This document shows, one piece after another, positions 18,922 through 26,871 of a DNA stretch of 47,608 bases. The stretch comes from Microbacterium sp. B35-30 (lineage in GTDB: Bacteria; Actinomycetota; Actinomycetes; Actinomycetales; Microbacteriaceae), in the NCBI RefSeq assembly GCF_010634855.1, contig NZ_MWLQ01000025.1:1-47608 (forward strand). Reading direction: 5' to 3'. The position numbers and the translations under genes are program-made. The first letter of the stretch is position 1. Each line of letters opens with the position of its first letter. Below the pieces are notes generated by a model. The model made no database searches. It saw nothing but the letters and a program-made list of their open reading frames with translations, and was not told where the DNA came from.

Positions 18922-19848
18922 ATGAACGCCGAAGCGCCGCTGTCGCGTCTCGACTTGAATCTGCTCGTGGCGCTCAACGCCCTCTTGAGCGAACGCAGTG
19001 TGAGCCGCGCAGCCGAGCGACTCCACCTCAGCCAACCGACTCTGAGCGCATCGCTCGCTCGACTTCGCACGCACTTCGGCGACCAGCTGCTCGCCCGCCG
19101 GGGCAACACCTACGACCTCACACCACTCGGCGCGCGGCTCGCCGAGCTCGTGCCGACCGTTCTGGAGGGCGCGCGTCGCGTCTTCGAGATCGAAGCGGAC
19201 TGGAACCCGTCGGACTCGACGCGGGAGTTCTCGATCTACCTGTCGGACTACGGCATGGCCACGGCGGCTCCGGTCGTCGCCCGGCTGAGCCACGGTCTGG
19301 CTCCCGACATCCGCTTCCGATTCCTGCTGCACACCCCCACCATCGTCGACGACGCGGCTGAACGCCTGCGCTCCGTCGACGGCATCGTCCTCCCGCACGG
19401 CTTCCTGTCGGATCTGCCGTTCACCGATCTGTGGCGGGACGAGTGGGTGGTCGTCGCATCAGCAGACCACCCGGCCGTCGCCCGCGGGCTGTCCCTCGAC
19501 GATCTCGCGAGCGCCAGCTGGGTCCTCACGTACCAGACCCGCACGGCGTTCACGTCCGCGAGCCGCCAGCTGCAGCAGCTCGGGCTGGAGCCCCGCGTCG
19601 AAGTCGTCGTCGAGAGCTTCCTCGCGGTCCCCCAGTTCGTCATCGGCACCAGCCGGCTGGCCATGGTGCAGCGCGGTATCGCCCGGCTGATCGAGCGGTT
19701 CGATGGCGTCGCCTTGCTCGACCCGCCGTTCGAGGCCACTCCTCTGTCCAACGCGCTCTGGTGGCATCCCGCGTACCGGAACGATCCCGCCCACGCGTGG
19801 ATGCGCGACATCTTCGTGCGTGCCGGTGGCATCTTGACGGAGCAATGA
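18922..19848 (+). CDS. LysR-family transcriptional regulator
   Basis: A 308-residue LysR-type regulator of NodD-like layout. The HTH spans about residues 8-66 (LNLLVALNALLSERSVSRAAERLHLSQPTLSASLARLRTHFGD read in register), and the effector domain from about 95 has ADHPAVARG and LAMVQRGIARLI. The start at MNAEAP follows GAGGA; in-frame sequence further upstream crosses the putative operator and is unlikely to be coding. It sits between the divergent dehydratase and the convergent LacI gene. The palindrome it probably binds occurs beside its own gene and again upstream of the importer operon, so it may activate both in response to a sugar acid or related inducer (inference). Confidence 0.94.
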   Translation: MNAEAPLSRLDLNLLVALNALLSERSVSRAAERLHLSQPTLSASLARLRTHFGDQLLARRGNTYDLTPLGARLAELVPTVLEGARRVFEIEADWNPSDSTREFSIYLSDYGMATAAPVVARLSHGLAPDIRFRFLLHTPTIVDDAAERLRSVDGIVLPHGFLSDLPFTDLWRDEWVVVASADHPAVARGLSLDDLASASWVLTYQTRTAFTSASRQLQQLGLEPRVEVVVESFLAVPQFVIGTSRLAMVQRGIARLIERFDGVALLDPPFEATPLSNALWWHPAYRNDPAHAWMRDIFVRAGGILTEQ

Positions 19849-19885
19849 GGCCGGGAGTACAGACCGGCTCCGCTCCGCGTGCACG

Positions 19886-20926
19886 TCAGCGCTGCGTGCT
19901 GCGACGCTCGACCAGCGTCGGCACGAGCCGGACGGCCTCGTGCTCGTGGTCGGCGTCCTCGAGCTCTCGCATCAGCAACCGGATGCCGGTCGCTCCGAGC
20001 TCCTCGCCCGGCTGACTGATCGTCGACAACGGCACCGGGGCATCCCAGGCAGCCTGGTTGTTGTCGTACCCGATGACGCTCACGTCGTCGGGCAGGCTGA
20101 TCCCGGGTGACTCGGCGAACGCCTGCAGAATGCCCGCCGCGAGCAGATCGGATGCCGCGACCACGCCGTCGATCTCACCCGCGGCGACGCGCGGGGCCAG
20201 AGCCCGACCGACGTTCCAGCCGTCGGCACGGTTGATCCACTCCGGCTGGACGGCATCGACGGGCGCGAGCCGGACCTCGGCGAGGGCGCGCAGGAAGCCG
20301 TCGCGGCGATCGGCGACGGGCTGCAACGAGCCCGGCCCGCCGACGAAGACCAGACGGCGGCGCCCCTGATCCAACAAGTGCTTCGTCGCCAGCTGCCCGC
20401 CGAACGCGTTGTCGATGAAGGCGCTGCAGAACTGCGCCGAGGTGTCGTGATAGTTCAGCATCACGAGCGGCGTGCGGCCGAGAGCTCGGGAGGCGATCGC
20501 GCGGAAGTGCTGGGCGTCGTTGAGCGTCAGCAACGACCCGAGGACCAGCGACTGCTCGAACACCGCGAGCGCTCGCCTCTCGCGTTCGAGCTCCCCTCCG
20601 CTGTTGGCGAGGATCACCGACGCGCCCAACTCGCCGGCGTGCGCCTCTGCGCCCTGCGCGATGTCGACGAAGAGCGAGTTGCCGAGATCGGAGAGCGCGA
20701 GGCCGACGGTGCGACTGCCGCCTGCAGCCAGCGACCGCGCCGCACCGTTCGGCACGTAGCGGAGTACGGAGATCGCCCGCTGCACCTTCTCCTGAGTCGA
20801 TGGTGAAACCCGCTCGGGATGGTTCAGCACGTTCGACACCGTCGAGGGGGACACACCGGCGAACGCCGCGACGTCGTCGATCCCCACGGCATCGGCGGGC
20901 CGCCGCCTCATGGTCGTCGAGATCAC
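19886..20926 (-). CDS. LacI-family repressor of the glycoside operon
   Basis: A 346-residue LacI-type repressor. The N-terminal HTH and hinge are visible (GIDDVAAFAGVSPSTVSNVLN, then VPNGAARSLAAGGSRTVGLALSD), followed by a periplasmic-binding-protein-like sugar domain (LGNSLFVDIAQGAEAH, VLANSGGELERERRA, GVVAASDLLAAGILQ, VIGYDN). It is divergent from the importer operon, and operators of the CcpA/LacI pattern flank it, so it should repress both itself and the operon until an imported sugar binds. The start at 20926 or the ATG at 20911 are both possible. Confidence 0.96.
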   Translation of the reverse strand: MISTTMRRRPADAVGIDDVAAFAGVSPSTVSNVLNHPERVSPSTQEKVQRAISVLRYVPNGAARSLAAGGSRTVGLALSDLGNSLFVDIAQGAEAHAGELGASVILANSGGELERERRALAVFEQSLVLGSLLTLNDAQHFRAIASRALGRTPLVMLNYHDTSAQFCSAFIDNAFGGQLATKHLLDQGRRRLVFVGGPGSLQPVADRRDGFLRALAEVRLAPVDAVQPEWINRADGWNVGRALAPRVAAGEIDGVVAASDLLAAGILQAFAESPGISLPDDVSVIGYDNNQAAWDAPVPLSTISQPGEELGATGIRLLMRELEDADHEHEAVRLVPTLVERRSTQR

Positions 20927-20947
20927 CCCACGATCCTACGCACAGGA

Positions 20948-20961
20948 TTGCAGCGCTTCAG
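20948..20961. promoter_or_regulatory. LacI-type operator near the repressor gene
   Basis: TTGCAGCGCTTCAG lies 22 bp upstream of the LacI start, in its likely 5' leader. Together with the preceding base pair it shares GATTGCAGCGCTTCA (15 bp) with the operator at 21057-21071. The palindromic core around the central CG is the form bound by LacI-family repressors. Confidence 0.75.
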
Positions 20962-20978
20962 AACGAGGGCGAAGCCGG

Positions 20979-20995
20979 TATCGAATCGGTCGATA
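20979..20995. promoter_or_regulatory. Palindrome shared with the LysR/dehydratase region
   Basis: TATCGAATCGGTCGATA has perfect TATCGA/TCGATA arms around a 5-bp centre. It ends 32 bp before the putative -35 box of the importer operon, an activator-like position, and agrees 15/17 with 18867-18883. It lies between the two LacI operators. It is a candidate site for the LysR regulator. Confidence 0.55.
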
Positions 20996-21027
20996 ACCGC
21001 TATCGAAGATGCCATGCCGTGCTGGCT

Positions 21028-21055
21028 TTGCCGCCCTCAACGCCGCTCCTACTGT
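21028..21055 (+). promoter_or_regulatory. Probable promoter of the glycoside importer operon
   Basis: TTGCCG (21028-21033) and TACTGT (21050-21055) are separated by 16 bp and resemble a sigma-70 type -35/-10 pair. The LacI operator begins 4 bp downstream, so a bound repressor would cover the start site. Transcription would start near 21062, giving a leader of about 35 nucleotides. Confidence 0.5.
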
Positions 21056-21058
21056 CGA

Positions 21059-21072
21059 TTGCAGCGCTTCAA
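21059..21072. promoter_or_regulatory. LacI-type operator of the importer operon
   Basis: TTGCAGCGCTTCAA is a 14-bp palindrome with a single mismatched pair around a central GC/CG, just downstream of the predicted -10 box and 26 bp before the GTG of the binding protein. The 111-bp distance to the second operator would allow a repressor loop. Confidence 0.82.
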
Positions 21073-21097
21073 TTGAGGCCGCATTCAAGGAGGAACT

Positions 21098-22402
21098 GTG
21101 ACCACAGCACGTACCAAGGCGAGCCGCCTCGCCTTCTTCGGCGCCGCGATCGGCGTCACGACTCTCGCACTCACCTCGTGTGCGGGTGGCGGCAGCGGCG
21201 AGGCAGCCGCTCCCAGCGAGTTCTCGTACCTCTCGTTCGCAGAGAACACCAGCATCCAGGACACCCTCACCACGCTCAGCGAAGACAGCTGCGCTGACGA
21301 GAACGACGCTCTCCCCTTGAAGGTCAGCACCCAGCCGCAGGCGAGCTACGACCAGCAGCTCCAGCTCCTCGCAGGTCAGAACGCACTCCCGTCGGTATTC
21401 GCCAGCGGCAATTCGCCTCAGGTCGCCAAGGACCTGCAGACGGGCGACAAGCTCGTCGACATCGCCGCCGAGCTCGACGAGCTGGGCGCCGCCGACGACA
21501 TCCTGCCGGCCGCTCGCTCCACGATCGAGGCGCTCTACGGCGGCGAGGTGTTCGTGCTGCCGACGGAGCTGAACGTCGAGGGCATCTGGTACAACAAGGC
21601 ACTCTTCGCCGAGCTCGGCATCGAGGAGCCCTCTACGTGGGACGAGCTCACCGAAGCCGCCGCGACGCTCAACGACGCCGGCGTGATCCCGTTCTCGGCT
21701 GACGGTCAGGACGGGTGGCCGCTGACGCGCCTCGTCGGCAACTACCTGTACCGCTCGCTCGGCCCCGACGCGCTGCAGAAGGTCGCCGACGGCGACGCGG
21801 AGCTCACCGACCCGGAGTACGTCGAAGCTGCCGCCGCCGTGGCAGAGCTCGGTGCAGCCGGCTACTTCGGCCCCTCGGTCGGATCGATCGACTACATGAC
21901 GGCCGTCAACCAGTTCCTCACGGGGCAGGCGGGCATGTTCTACATGGGCAGCTGGATCCTCGCCAACTTCAACGACGAGGCCCAGAACCAGATCGGCGCA
22001 GAGAACATCGGCTTCATGCCGTTCCCCGAGGTCGAGGGCGGCGCCGGCAGCAGCGACCAGCTCGCCGCGAATGTCGGCGTGCCGCTGGCGATGTCGCAGG
22101 CGACGTTCGACGACGACACCGCAGCATGGCTGGGATGCATCGCCGAGAACTTCGGCTCCGAGTCCCTCGGGTCTCAGGGCGTCATCACCGGCTTCGCGAC
22201 GAACACGCCGGTCGATGGCCTGCCGCCGCTGACCGAGATGATCCAGGAGAAGATCGCGGCCACCGAGCAGAGCGTGCTGTGGTTCGAGGCGCTGTTCGAC
22301 GCCAAGGCCGCAACGACGAGCCAGTCGAACGCGTCTCAGCTCGTCACGGGTGCGATCACCCCTGAGGAGTTCATGGGCCTCGTCCAGGCCGACCTCAAGT
22401 AG
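21098..22402 (+). CDS. Sugar ABC transporter substrate-binding lipoprotein
   Basis: A 434-residue extracellular binding protein of the family-1 (MalE/UgpB-like) class. A signal peptide ends in the lipobox LTSC, so Cys28 should be lipidated and the protein anchored outside the membrane. Core motifs include WYNKALFAELGIEEPSTWDELTEAA, the usual interdomain segment, and GQAGMFYMGSWILANF. It starts at GTG 21098 with AAGGAGGAAC in front. As first gene of the operon with two permeases and two glycosidases, it probably captures a rhamnosylated glycoside or oligosaccharide; the ligand is inferred from the enzymes. Confidence 0.96.
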   Translation: MTTARTKASRLAFFGAAIGVTTLALTSCAGGGSGEAAAPSEFSYLSFAENTSIQDTLTTLSEDSCADENDALPLKVSTQPQASYDQQLQLLAGQNALPSVFASGNSPQVAKDLQTGDKLVDIAAELDELGAADDILPAARSTIEALYGGEVFVLPTELNVEGIWYNKALFAELGIEEPSTWDELTEAAATLNDAGVIPFSADGQDGWPLTRLVGNYLYRSLGPDALQKVADGDAELTDPEYVEAAAAVAELGAAGYFGPSVGSIDYMTAVNQFLTGQAGMFYMGSWILANFNDEAQNQIGAENIGFMPFPEVEGGAGSSDQLAANVGVPLAMSQATFDDDTAAWLGCIAENFGSESLGSQGVITGFATNTPVDGLPPLTEMIQEKIAATEQSVLWFEALFDAKAATTSQSNASQLVTGAITPEEFMGLVQADLK

Positions 22403-22413
22403 CAGCATCCCCG

Positions 22414-22445
22414 CTGTGGCCGGGCGAGACCTCGCCCGGCCACAG
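22414..22445 (+). terminator. Strong intercistronic hairpin after the binding protein
   Basis: A perfect 15-bp stem (CTGTGGCCGGGCGAG against CTCGCCCGGCCACAG) with a 2-base centre begins 12 bp after the binding-protein stop and ends 28 bp before the first permease. No T run follows. It fits a partial terminator or mRNA 3' stabiliser that keeps binding-protein transcripts more abundant than permease transcripts, as known for other importers. Confidence 0.75.
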
Positions 22446-22472
22446 TCATCACCCAACGGAAAGCACCACCAC

Positions 22473-23357
22473 GTGAACCGCGTACTCGGCGACTGGCGCG
22501 CCATCACCATCCTGCTCGGCCCCGCCCTGCTCGTGTACACCCTCGTCATGCTCGTCCCGATCTTCTGGTCGCTCGGGTACACGGTGTTCGAGGGCAACCC
22601 CATCCTGGGCTTCACCTTCGTCGGGTTCGACAACTTCGCCCAGCTGTTCACCGACCCGAAGGTCGGAGACGCGCTGTGGTTCACGATCAGATACGCCGTC
22701 GTCCTCACGCTGCTGCAGGTGCTCTTCGGCTACGGGCTCGCCCTGATCTACGTCTTCTGGCTGCGCAAGGCCTCGGGCGTGATCCGCACTCTGGCGTTCT
22801 TCCCTGTCGTCCTTCCGACGGTGGCGGTCGCCCTGCTCTTCCAGGAGCTCTTCAAGATCGCGCCCGTGCAGGGGCTGGTCAACGACATCCTCAACGTGTT
22901 CGGCATCGCCTCCGTCGACTGGTTCGCGTCATCGGCGACGGCGTTCTGGGTCATCATCTTCATGGACCTCTGGCGGTCGATGGGGTTCTACGCCGTGCTG
23001 CTCTACGCGGGCCTTGTCGACATCCCCGACGACATCTTCGAATCCGCCCGGCTGGACGGCGCTTCCGGCTTCCGCCTGGTGTGGCACATCGTGATCCCGC
23101 TGTCGCTGCCGGTGCTGCTGTCGTCGATCATCTTCAGCATCAACGGCACCCTCAAGGTGTTCGACTCGATCCTCGCGCTGACCGGCGGCGGGCCGGGCAA
23201 CACCACCACGCCGCTGACCCTGTACATGTTCCAGACGTCGTTCACCTATGGCGAGTACGGGTTCGGCAGCACGATCGCGCTGCTGCTCACGGTGCTGTGC
23301 CTGGTCGTGACGATCTTCATCTTCCAGTCCAACCGCCGCGATCTGACCAAGGACTAG
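22473..23357 (+). CDS. Sugar ABC transporter permease (MalF/UgpA type)
   Basis: A 294-residue CUT1 permease with six membrane segments. The EAA loop is DIFESARLDGASGFRLVWHI followed by VIPLSLP, which docks to the ATPase. Start is GTG 22473 (VNRVLGDWRA), with GGAAAG about 9 bp before. It lies 70 bp after the binding protein, across the hairpin, and 5 bp before the second permease. No ATPase gene occurs in the locus, so a shared MsmX/UgpC-type ATPase encoded elsewhere must energise it, as is usual for CUT1 systems in this group. Confidence 0.96.
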   Translation: MNRVLGDWRAITILLGPALLVYTLVMLVPIFWSLGYTVFEGNPILGFTFVGFDNFAQLFTDPKVGDALWFTIRYAVVLTLLQVLFGYGLALIYVFWLRKASGVIRTLAFFPVVLPTVAVALLFQELFKIAPVQGLVNDILNVFGIASVDWFASSATAFWVIIFMDLWRSMGFYAVLLYAGLVDIPDDIFESARLDGASGFRLVWHIVIPLSLPVLLSSIIFSINGTLKVFDSILALTGGGPGNTTTPLTLYMFQTSFTYGEYGFGSTIALLLTVLCLVVTIFIFQSNRRDLTKD

Positions 23358-23362
23358 CCGCC

Positions 23363-24229
23363 ATGACGACTTCAACCGTTCACCACCCCGGCCGCGTGCG
23401 ACGCGCACTGGCGAAGGTGCCGATGTGGATCATCCTCGGCATCCTTCTCATCGTCGTGGTCTACCCGCTCTTCTGGATGCTGACCGGCTCGCTCAAGACC
23501 CAGGACGAGTTCCTCAACAACCCGACCTGGGCGCTCCCCGAGGACTGGACGAACTTCAGCAACTACGTCGAGGCGTGGACTGTCGGGCATCTCGCCGTCT
23601 ACATCCGCAACAGCATCCTGGCCGTCTTCCCCTCGCTCTTCCTCACGATCGTGCTCGGCGTCGCCGCCGGGTTCGCGCTCGAGGTCATGGTGTGGAAGGG
23701 ACGCGGTCCGGTCCTGCTGGCCTTCCTGGTCGGCATCATGATCCCGGGGCAGATGATCCTGCTCCCGCTGTTCACGATGTACTTCCGTACGGGGCTGACG
23801 GGCACGCTCTGGCCGCTGATCATCACGTACACCGCGATCGGCCTGCCGCTCACCGTCTTCATGATGGCGACGTATTTCCGGAGCGTCCCGCGCGAGATCT
23901 TCGAGGCGGCGACCCTCGACGGCGCCAGCATCTACCGCACGTTCTTCTCGATCGGCTTCCCGCTGGTGCGCAATGCCGTCTTCACGGTCGCGCTCGTGCA
24001 GTTCTTCTTCATCTGGAACGACCTGCTGATCGCCCTCACCTTCACGACGAGCGACGACCTGCGCACCATCCAGGTGGGGCTCCTCAACTTCACCGGCCAG
24101 TTCGGCCAGATCCAGTACGGGCCGACCTTCGCCGCCATCTCCATCAACGTGATCGGCACCCTCGCCATCTACCTCTTCCTCAACCAGCGTGTGATGAAGG
24201 GTCTGACGGCCGGGTCGGTGAAGGGATGA
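23363..24229 (+). CDS. Sugar ABC transporter permease (MalG/UgpE type)
   Basis: A 288-residue CUT1 permease with six membrane segments and the EAA loop EIFEAATLDGASIYRTFFSI. The C terminus (FLNQRVMKGLTAGSVKG) is the standard end of MalG-type permeases. ATG 23363 follows the first permease stop by 5 bp, and its stop overlaps the ATG of the rhamnosidase (ATGA), so the enzyme is translationally coupled to the importer. This makes it very likely that the imported compound is the substrate of the downstream glycosidases. Confidence 0.96.
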   Translation: MTTSTVHHPGRVRRALAKVPMWIILGILLIVVVYPLFWMLTGSLKTQDEFLNNPTWALPEDWTNFSNYVEAWTVGHLAVYIRNSILAVFPSLFLTIVLGVAAGFALEVMVWKGRGPVLLAFLVGIMIPGQMILLPLFTMYFRTGLTGTLWPLIITYTAIGLPLTVFMMATYFRSVPREIFEAATLDGASIYRTFFSIGFPLVRNAVFTVALVQFFFIWNDLLIALTFTTSDDLRTIQVGLLNFTGQFGQIQYGPTFAAISINVIGTLAIYLFLNQRVMKGLTAGSVKG

Positions 24230-26871
24230 CCGCGACCGACCTGCGCATCGAGCACCTCGACGATCCGCTCGGCATCGGCTCGACCGAGCCCCGCGTGAGC
24301 TGGAGAGCCACGACCAGGCAGGCCGCGTACGAGATCGAGATCTGTCACGGCAACGGCGACATCACGACATCCGGTCGGGTCGACACGACCGCGTCGCATT
24401 TCCGGTCCTGGCCGAGCCGTCCCCTCGCCTCGCGCGAGACCGCCGACGTCAGAGTCCGGCTGTGGGACGCCGACGGCGACGGGCCTACGGCGTGGAGCGA
24501 GCCGCTCCGCGTGGAGGCCGGCCTGCTCACCAGCACGGACTGGACCGCGGACTGGGTGAGCCCATCGACCGCTGCCCCGCACGACGGGGCGAGACCTGCA
24601 TACCTGCTGCGGGCGGCCTTCGACGTGGTCGGCGAGGTCCGTCTCGCCCGGGTCTACGCGACGGCGCACGGCGTCTTCGATCTCGAGATGAACGGATGCC
24701 GCGTGGGCGACGACGTGCTCGCGCCCGGGTGGAGCAGCTACCGCCATCGCCTCAGGTATCGCACGCACGATGTCACGTCGCTCCTCCAGTCCGGGGCGAA
24801 CGCCGTCGGCGTCTGGCTCGCCGACGGCTGGTACCGCGGGCGGCTCGGGTTCAACGGCGGCCTGTGGGACAACTACGGCACCGACGTGGCAGCACTGGTG
24901 CAGCTGGAGGTCGAGGACGACCTCGGTCGCCGCACGGTTCCGCTCACCTGGTCGTGGGCGCCTTCTCCCATCACGAGCACGGGGCTCTACGAGGGCGAGT
25001 CGCACGATGCCGGCCTCGAGATCGCGCACTGGTCGGAACCCGACTTCGACGGCGCGGGGTGGACTGCGGCCGGCATCCTCCCACCACACGCCGCGACCGG
25101 AACCCTCGAATCCCCCACCGGTCCCCCGGTCCGGGTCGTCGACGTCCTGACCCCCGCCGACATGGTGACGCGGGCCGATGGCCGCATCCTGATCGACTTC
25201 GGCCAGAACATCGCCGGCAAGGTCCGCATCGGCGTCGCCGGCTCCGGCGGCGCCCCGATCGAGATCCATCACGCCGAGGTGCTCGAGAACGGCGAACTGG
25301 CGACGCGCCCGCTGCGCAGCGCGGCATCCGTCGATGTCTACACTCCGGGAGGCGACGAGCCGTCGATCTGGACGCCGCGGTTCACGCTCCACGGCTTCCG
25401 CTACGCGGAGGTGCGAGGCCTGCCGGCCGGCGGGTCGCTCCTCTCGGCGGAAGCACTCGTGGTCCACTCCGACATGCCCCGCGCCGGCTGGTTCTCGGCG
25501 AGCGACCCGCTCCTCGACCGCTTCCACCAGAACGTCGTGTGGAGCATGCGCGACAACTTCGTCGACCTGCCCACCGACTGCCCGCAGCGTGACGAGCGGC
25601 TGGGCTGGAGCGGCGACATCCAGGCCTTCGCGCCGGTCGCGACATATCTGTACGACTCTGTCGGGGTGCTTCAGAACTGGCTGCGCGACCTCGCCGCTGA
25701 GCAGGCGGAGTTCGGCTCGGTCATGAACTTCCATCCGTGGATCGACTGCGGGTTCCCCAGCGATCCCGCCGCTGCCTGGGGCGACGCCGCGGTCATCGTG
25801 CCGTGGGCGCTGTATCGCAGCACCGGCGATGTCGGCATCCTCCGCGAGCAGTTCGCGAGCATGCGCGCGTGGGTCGAGCAGGTTCACGCCCTGACCAGGC
25901 AGACCGGGCATTGGAGCACCGGCTTCCAGCTCGGCGACTGGCTCGACCCCGCGGCACCGCCCGACCGCCCGGGCGATTCCCGCACCGATCCGCGTCTCGT
26001 GGCCACCGCCTACCACGCGCGGTCCGCGCGCCTGGCGGCCGAGGCGGCGCACCTGATCGGAGAGACGGATGCCGCAGCCGATCTCGGCCGCATGGCCGAC
26101 CGTGCTGTCGCGGCGTTCCGGGACCACTATGTCTCGCCCGCCGGCCTCGTCGTCAGCGACACCGTGACCGCACTCTCGGTCGCAATCATGTTCGATCTGC
26201 TGCGGGATGACGCCCAGCGGCGGGCGGCCGGTGCTCGTCTGGCCGAACTCGTCCGCGAGGGCGACCACCGCATCCAGACCGGCTTCGTGGGCACGCCGCT
26301 CGTCTGCGACGCCCTGGCGACCACGGGTCACCCCGACACCGCGTATCACCTCCTCCTGCAGACGGAGACGCCGTCGTGGCTGTTCCCCGTGACGATGGGC
26401 GCGACGACGGTCTGGGAGCGGTGGGACAGCCTGCTCCCGGACGGCTCGGTGAATCCCGGTGAGATGACATCCTTCAACCACTACGCGCTGGGCGCCGTCG
26501 CCGACTTCCTTCACCGCGTTGTCGGTGGGCTGCAGTTGCTGGAGCCGGGCTGGTCGCGGGTGCGCGTCGCCCCTCAGCCGGGCGGCGGCCTCGAGTCGGC
26601 GTCCACGGCACACCTCTCGCCCTTCGGGTTGATCGGCGTACAGTGGCGGCGTGCCGACGGGCGCCTCTTCGTCGATGTGGACGTGCCACCGGGCGTCACT
26701 GCGGAGATCGTCCTCCCCTCGGCGCAGGCCGCGCCGATCGAGGTCGGCGAGGGCGCGCACCGGTTCGAGTGCGCCTATCGACCCGCCGACGCGGATCCGC
26801 CGCGCCCCCGCCGCTGGAACATCCATAATCCTGAGGAGCGTCTGCAGATGATCGAAGCGGGTGTGCTGTGA
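24226..26871 (+). CDS. GH78 alpha-L-rhamnosidase, intracellular
   Basis: An 881-residue glycoside hydrolase of family 78. The N-terminal beta domains (fibronectin-like region and the WDYGTDVAALV-type lectin region) precede an (alpha/alpha)6 barrel from about residue 420. Catalytic motifs are DCPQRDERLGWSGD, with the probable general acid Glu457, and ATTVWERWDS, with the probable base Glu731; SFNHYALGAV follows. No signal peptide is present, so it acts in the cytoplasm on imported rhamnosides, releasing L-rhamnose. Its start overlaps the permease stop and its stop overlaps the GH3 gene start, so the order import, rhamnosidase, beta-glycosidase is a single coupled unit. Confidence 0.95.
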   Translation: MTATDLRIEHLDDPLGIGSTEPRVSWRATTRQAAYEIEICHGNGDITTSGRVDTTASHFRSWPSRPLASRETADVRVRLWDADGDGPTAWSEPLRVEAGLLTSTDWTADWVSPSTAAPHDGARPAYLLRAAFDVVGEVRLARVYATAHGVFDLEMNGCRVGDDVLAPGWSSYRHRLRYRTHDVTSLLQSGANAVGVWLADGWYRGRLGFNGGLWDNYGTDVAALVQLEVEDDLGRRTVPLTWSWAPSPITSTGLYEGESHDAGLEIAHWSEPDFDGAGWTAAGILPPHAATGTLESPTGPPVRVVDVLTPADMVTRADGRILIDFGQNIAGKVRIGVAGSGGAPIEIHHAEVLENGELATRPLRSAASVDVYTPGGDEPSIWTPRFTLHGFRYAEVRGLPAGGSLLSAEALVVHSDMPRAGWFSASDPLLDRFHQNVVWSMRDNFVDLPTDCPQRDERLGWSGDIQAFAPVATYLYDSVGVLQNWLRDLAAEQAEFGSVMNFHPWIDCGFPSDPAAAWGDAAVIVPWALYRSTGDVGILREQFASMRAWVEQVHALTRQTGHWSTGFQLGDWLDPAAPPDRPGDSRTDPRLVATAYHARSARLAAEAAHLIGETDAAADLGRMADRAVAAFRDHYVSPAGLVVSDTVTALSVAIMFDLLRDDAQRRAAGARLAELVREGDHRIQTGFVGTPLVCDALATTGHPDTAYHLLLQTETPSWLFPVTMGATTVWERWDSLLPDGSVNPGEMTSFNHYALGAVADFLHRVVGGLQLLEPGWSRVRVAPQPGGGLESASTAHLSPFGLIGVQWRRADGRLFVDVDVPPGVTAEIVLPSAQAAPIEVGEGAHRFECAYRPADADPPRPRRWNIHNPEERLQMIEAGVL

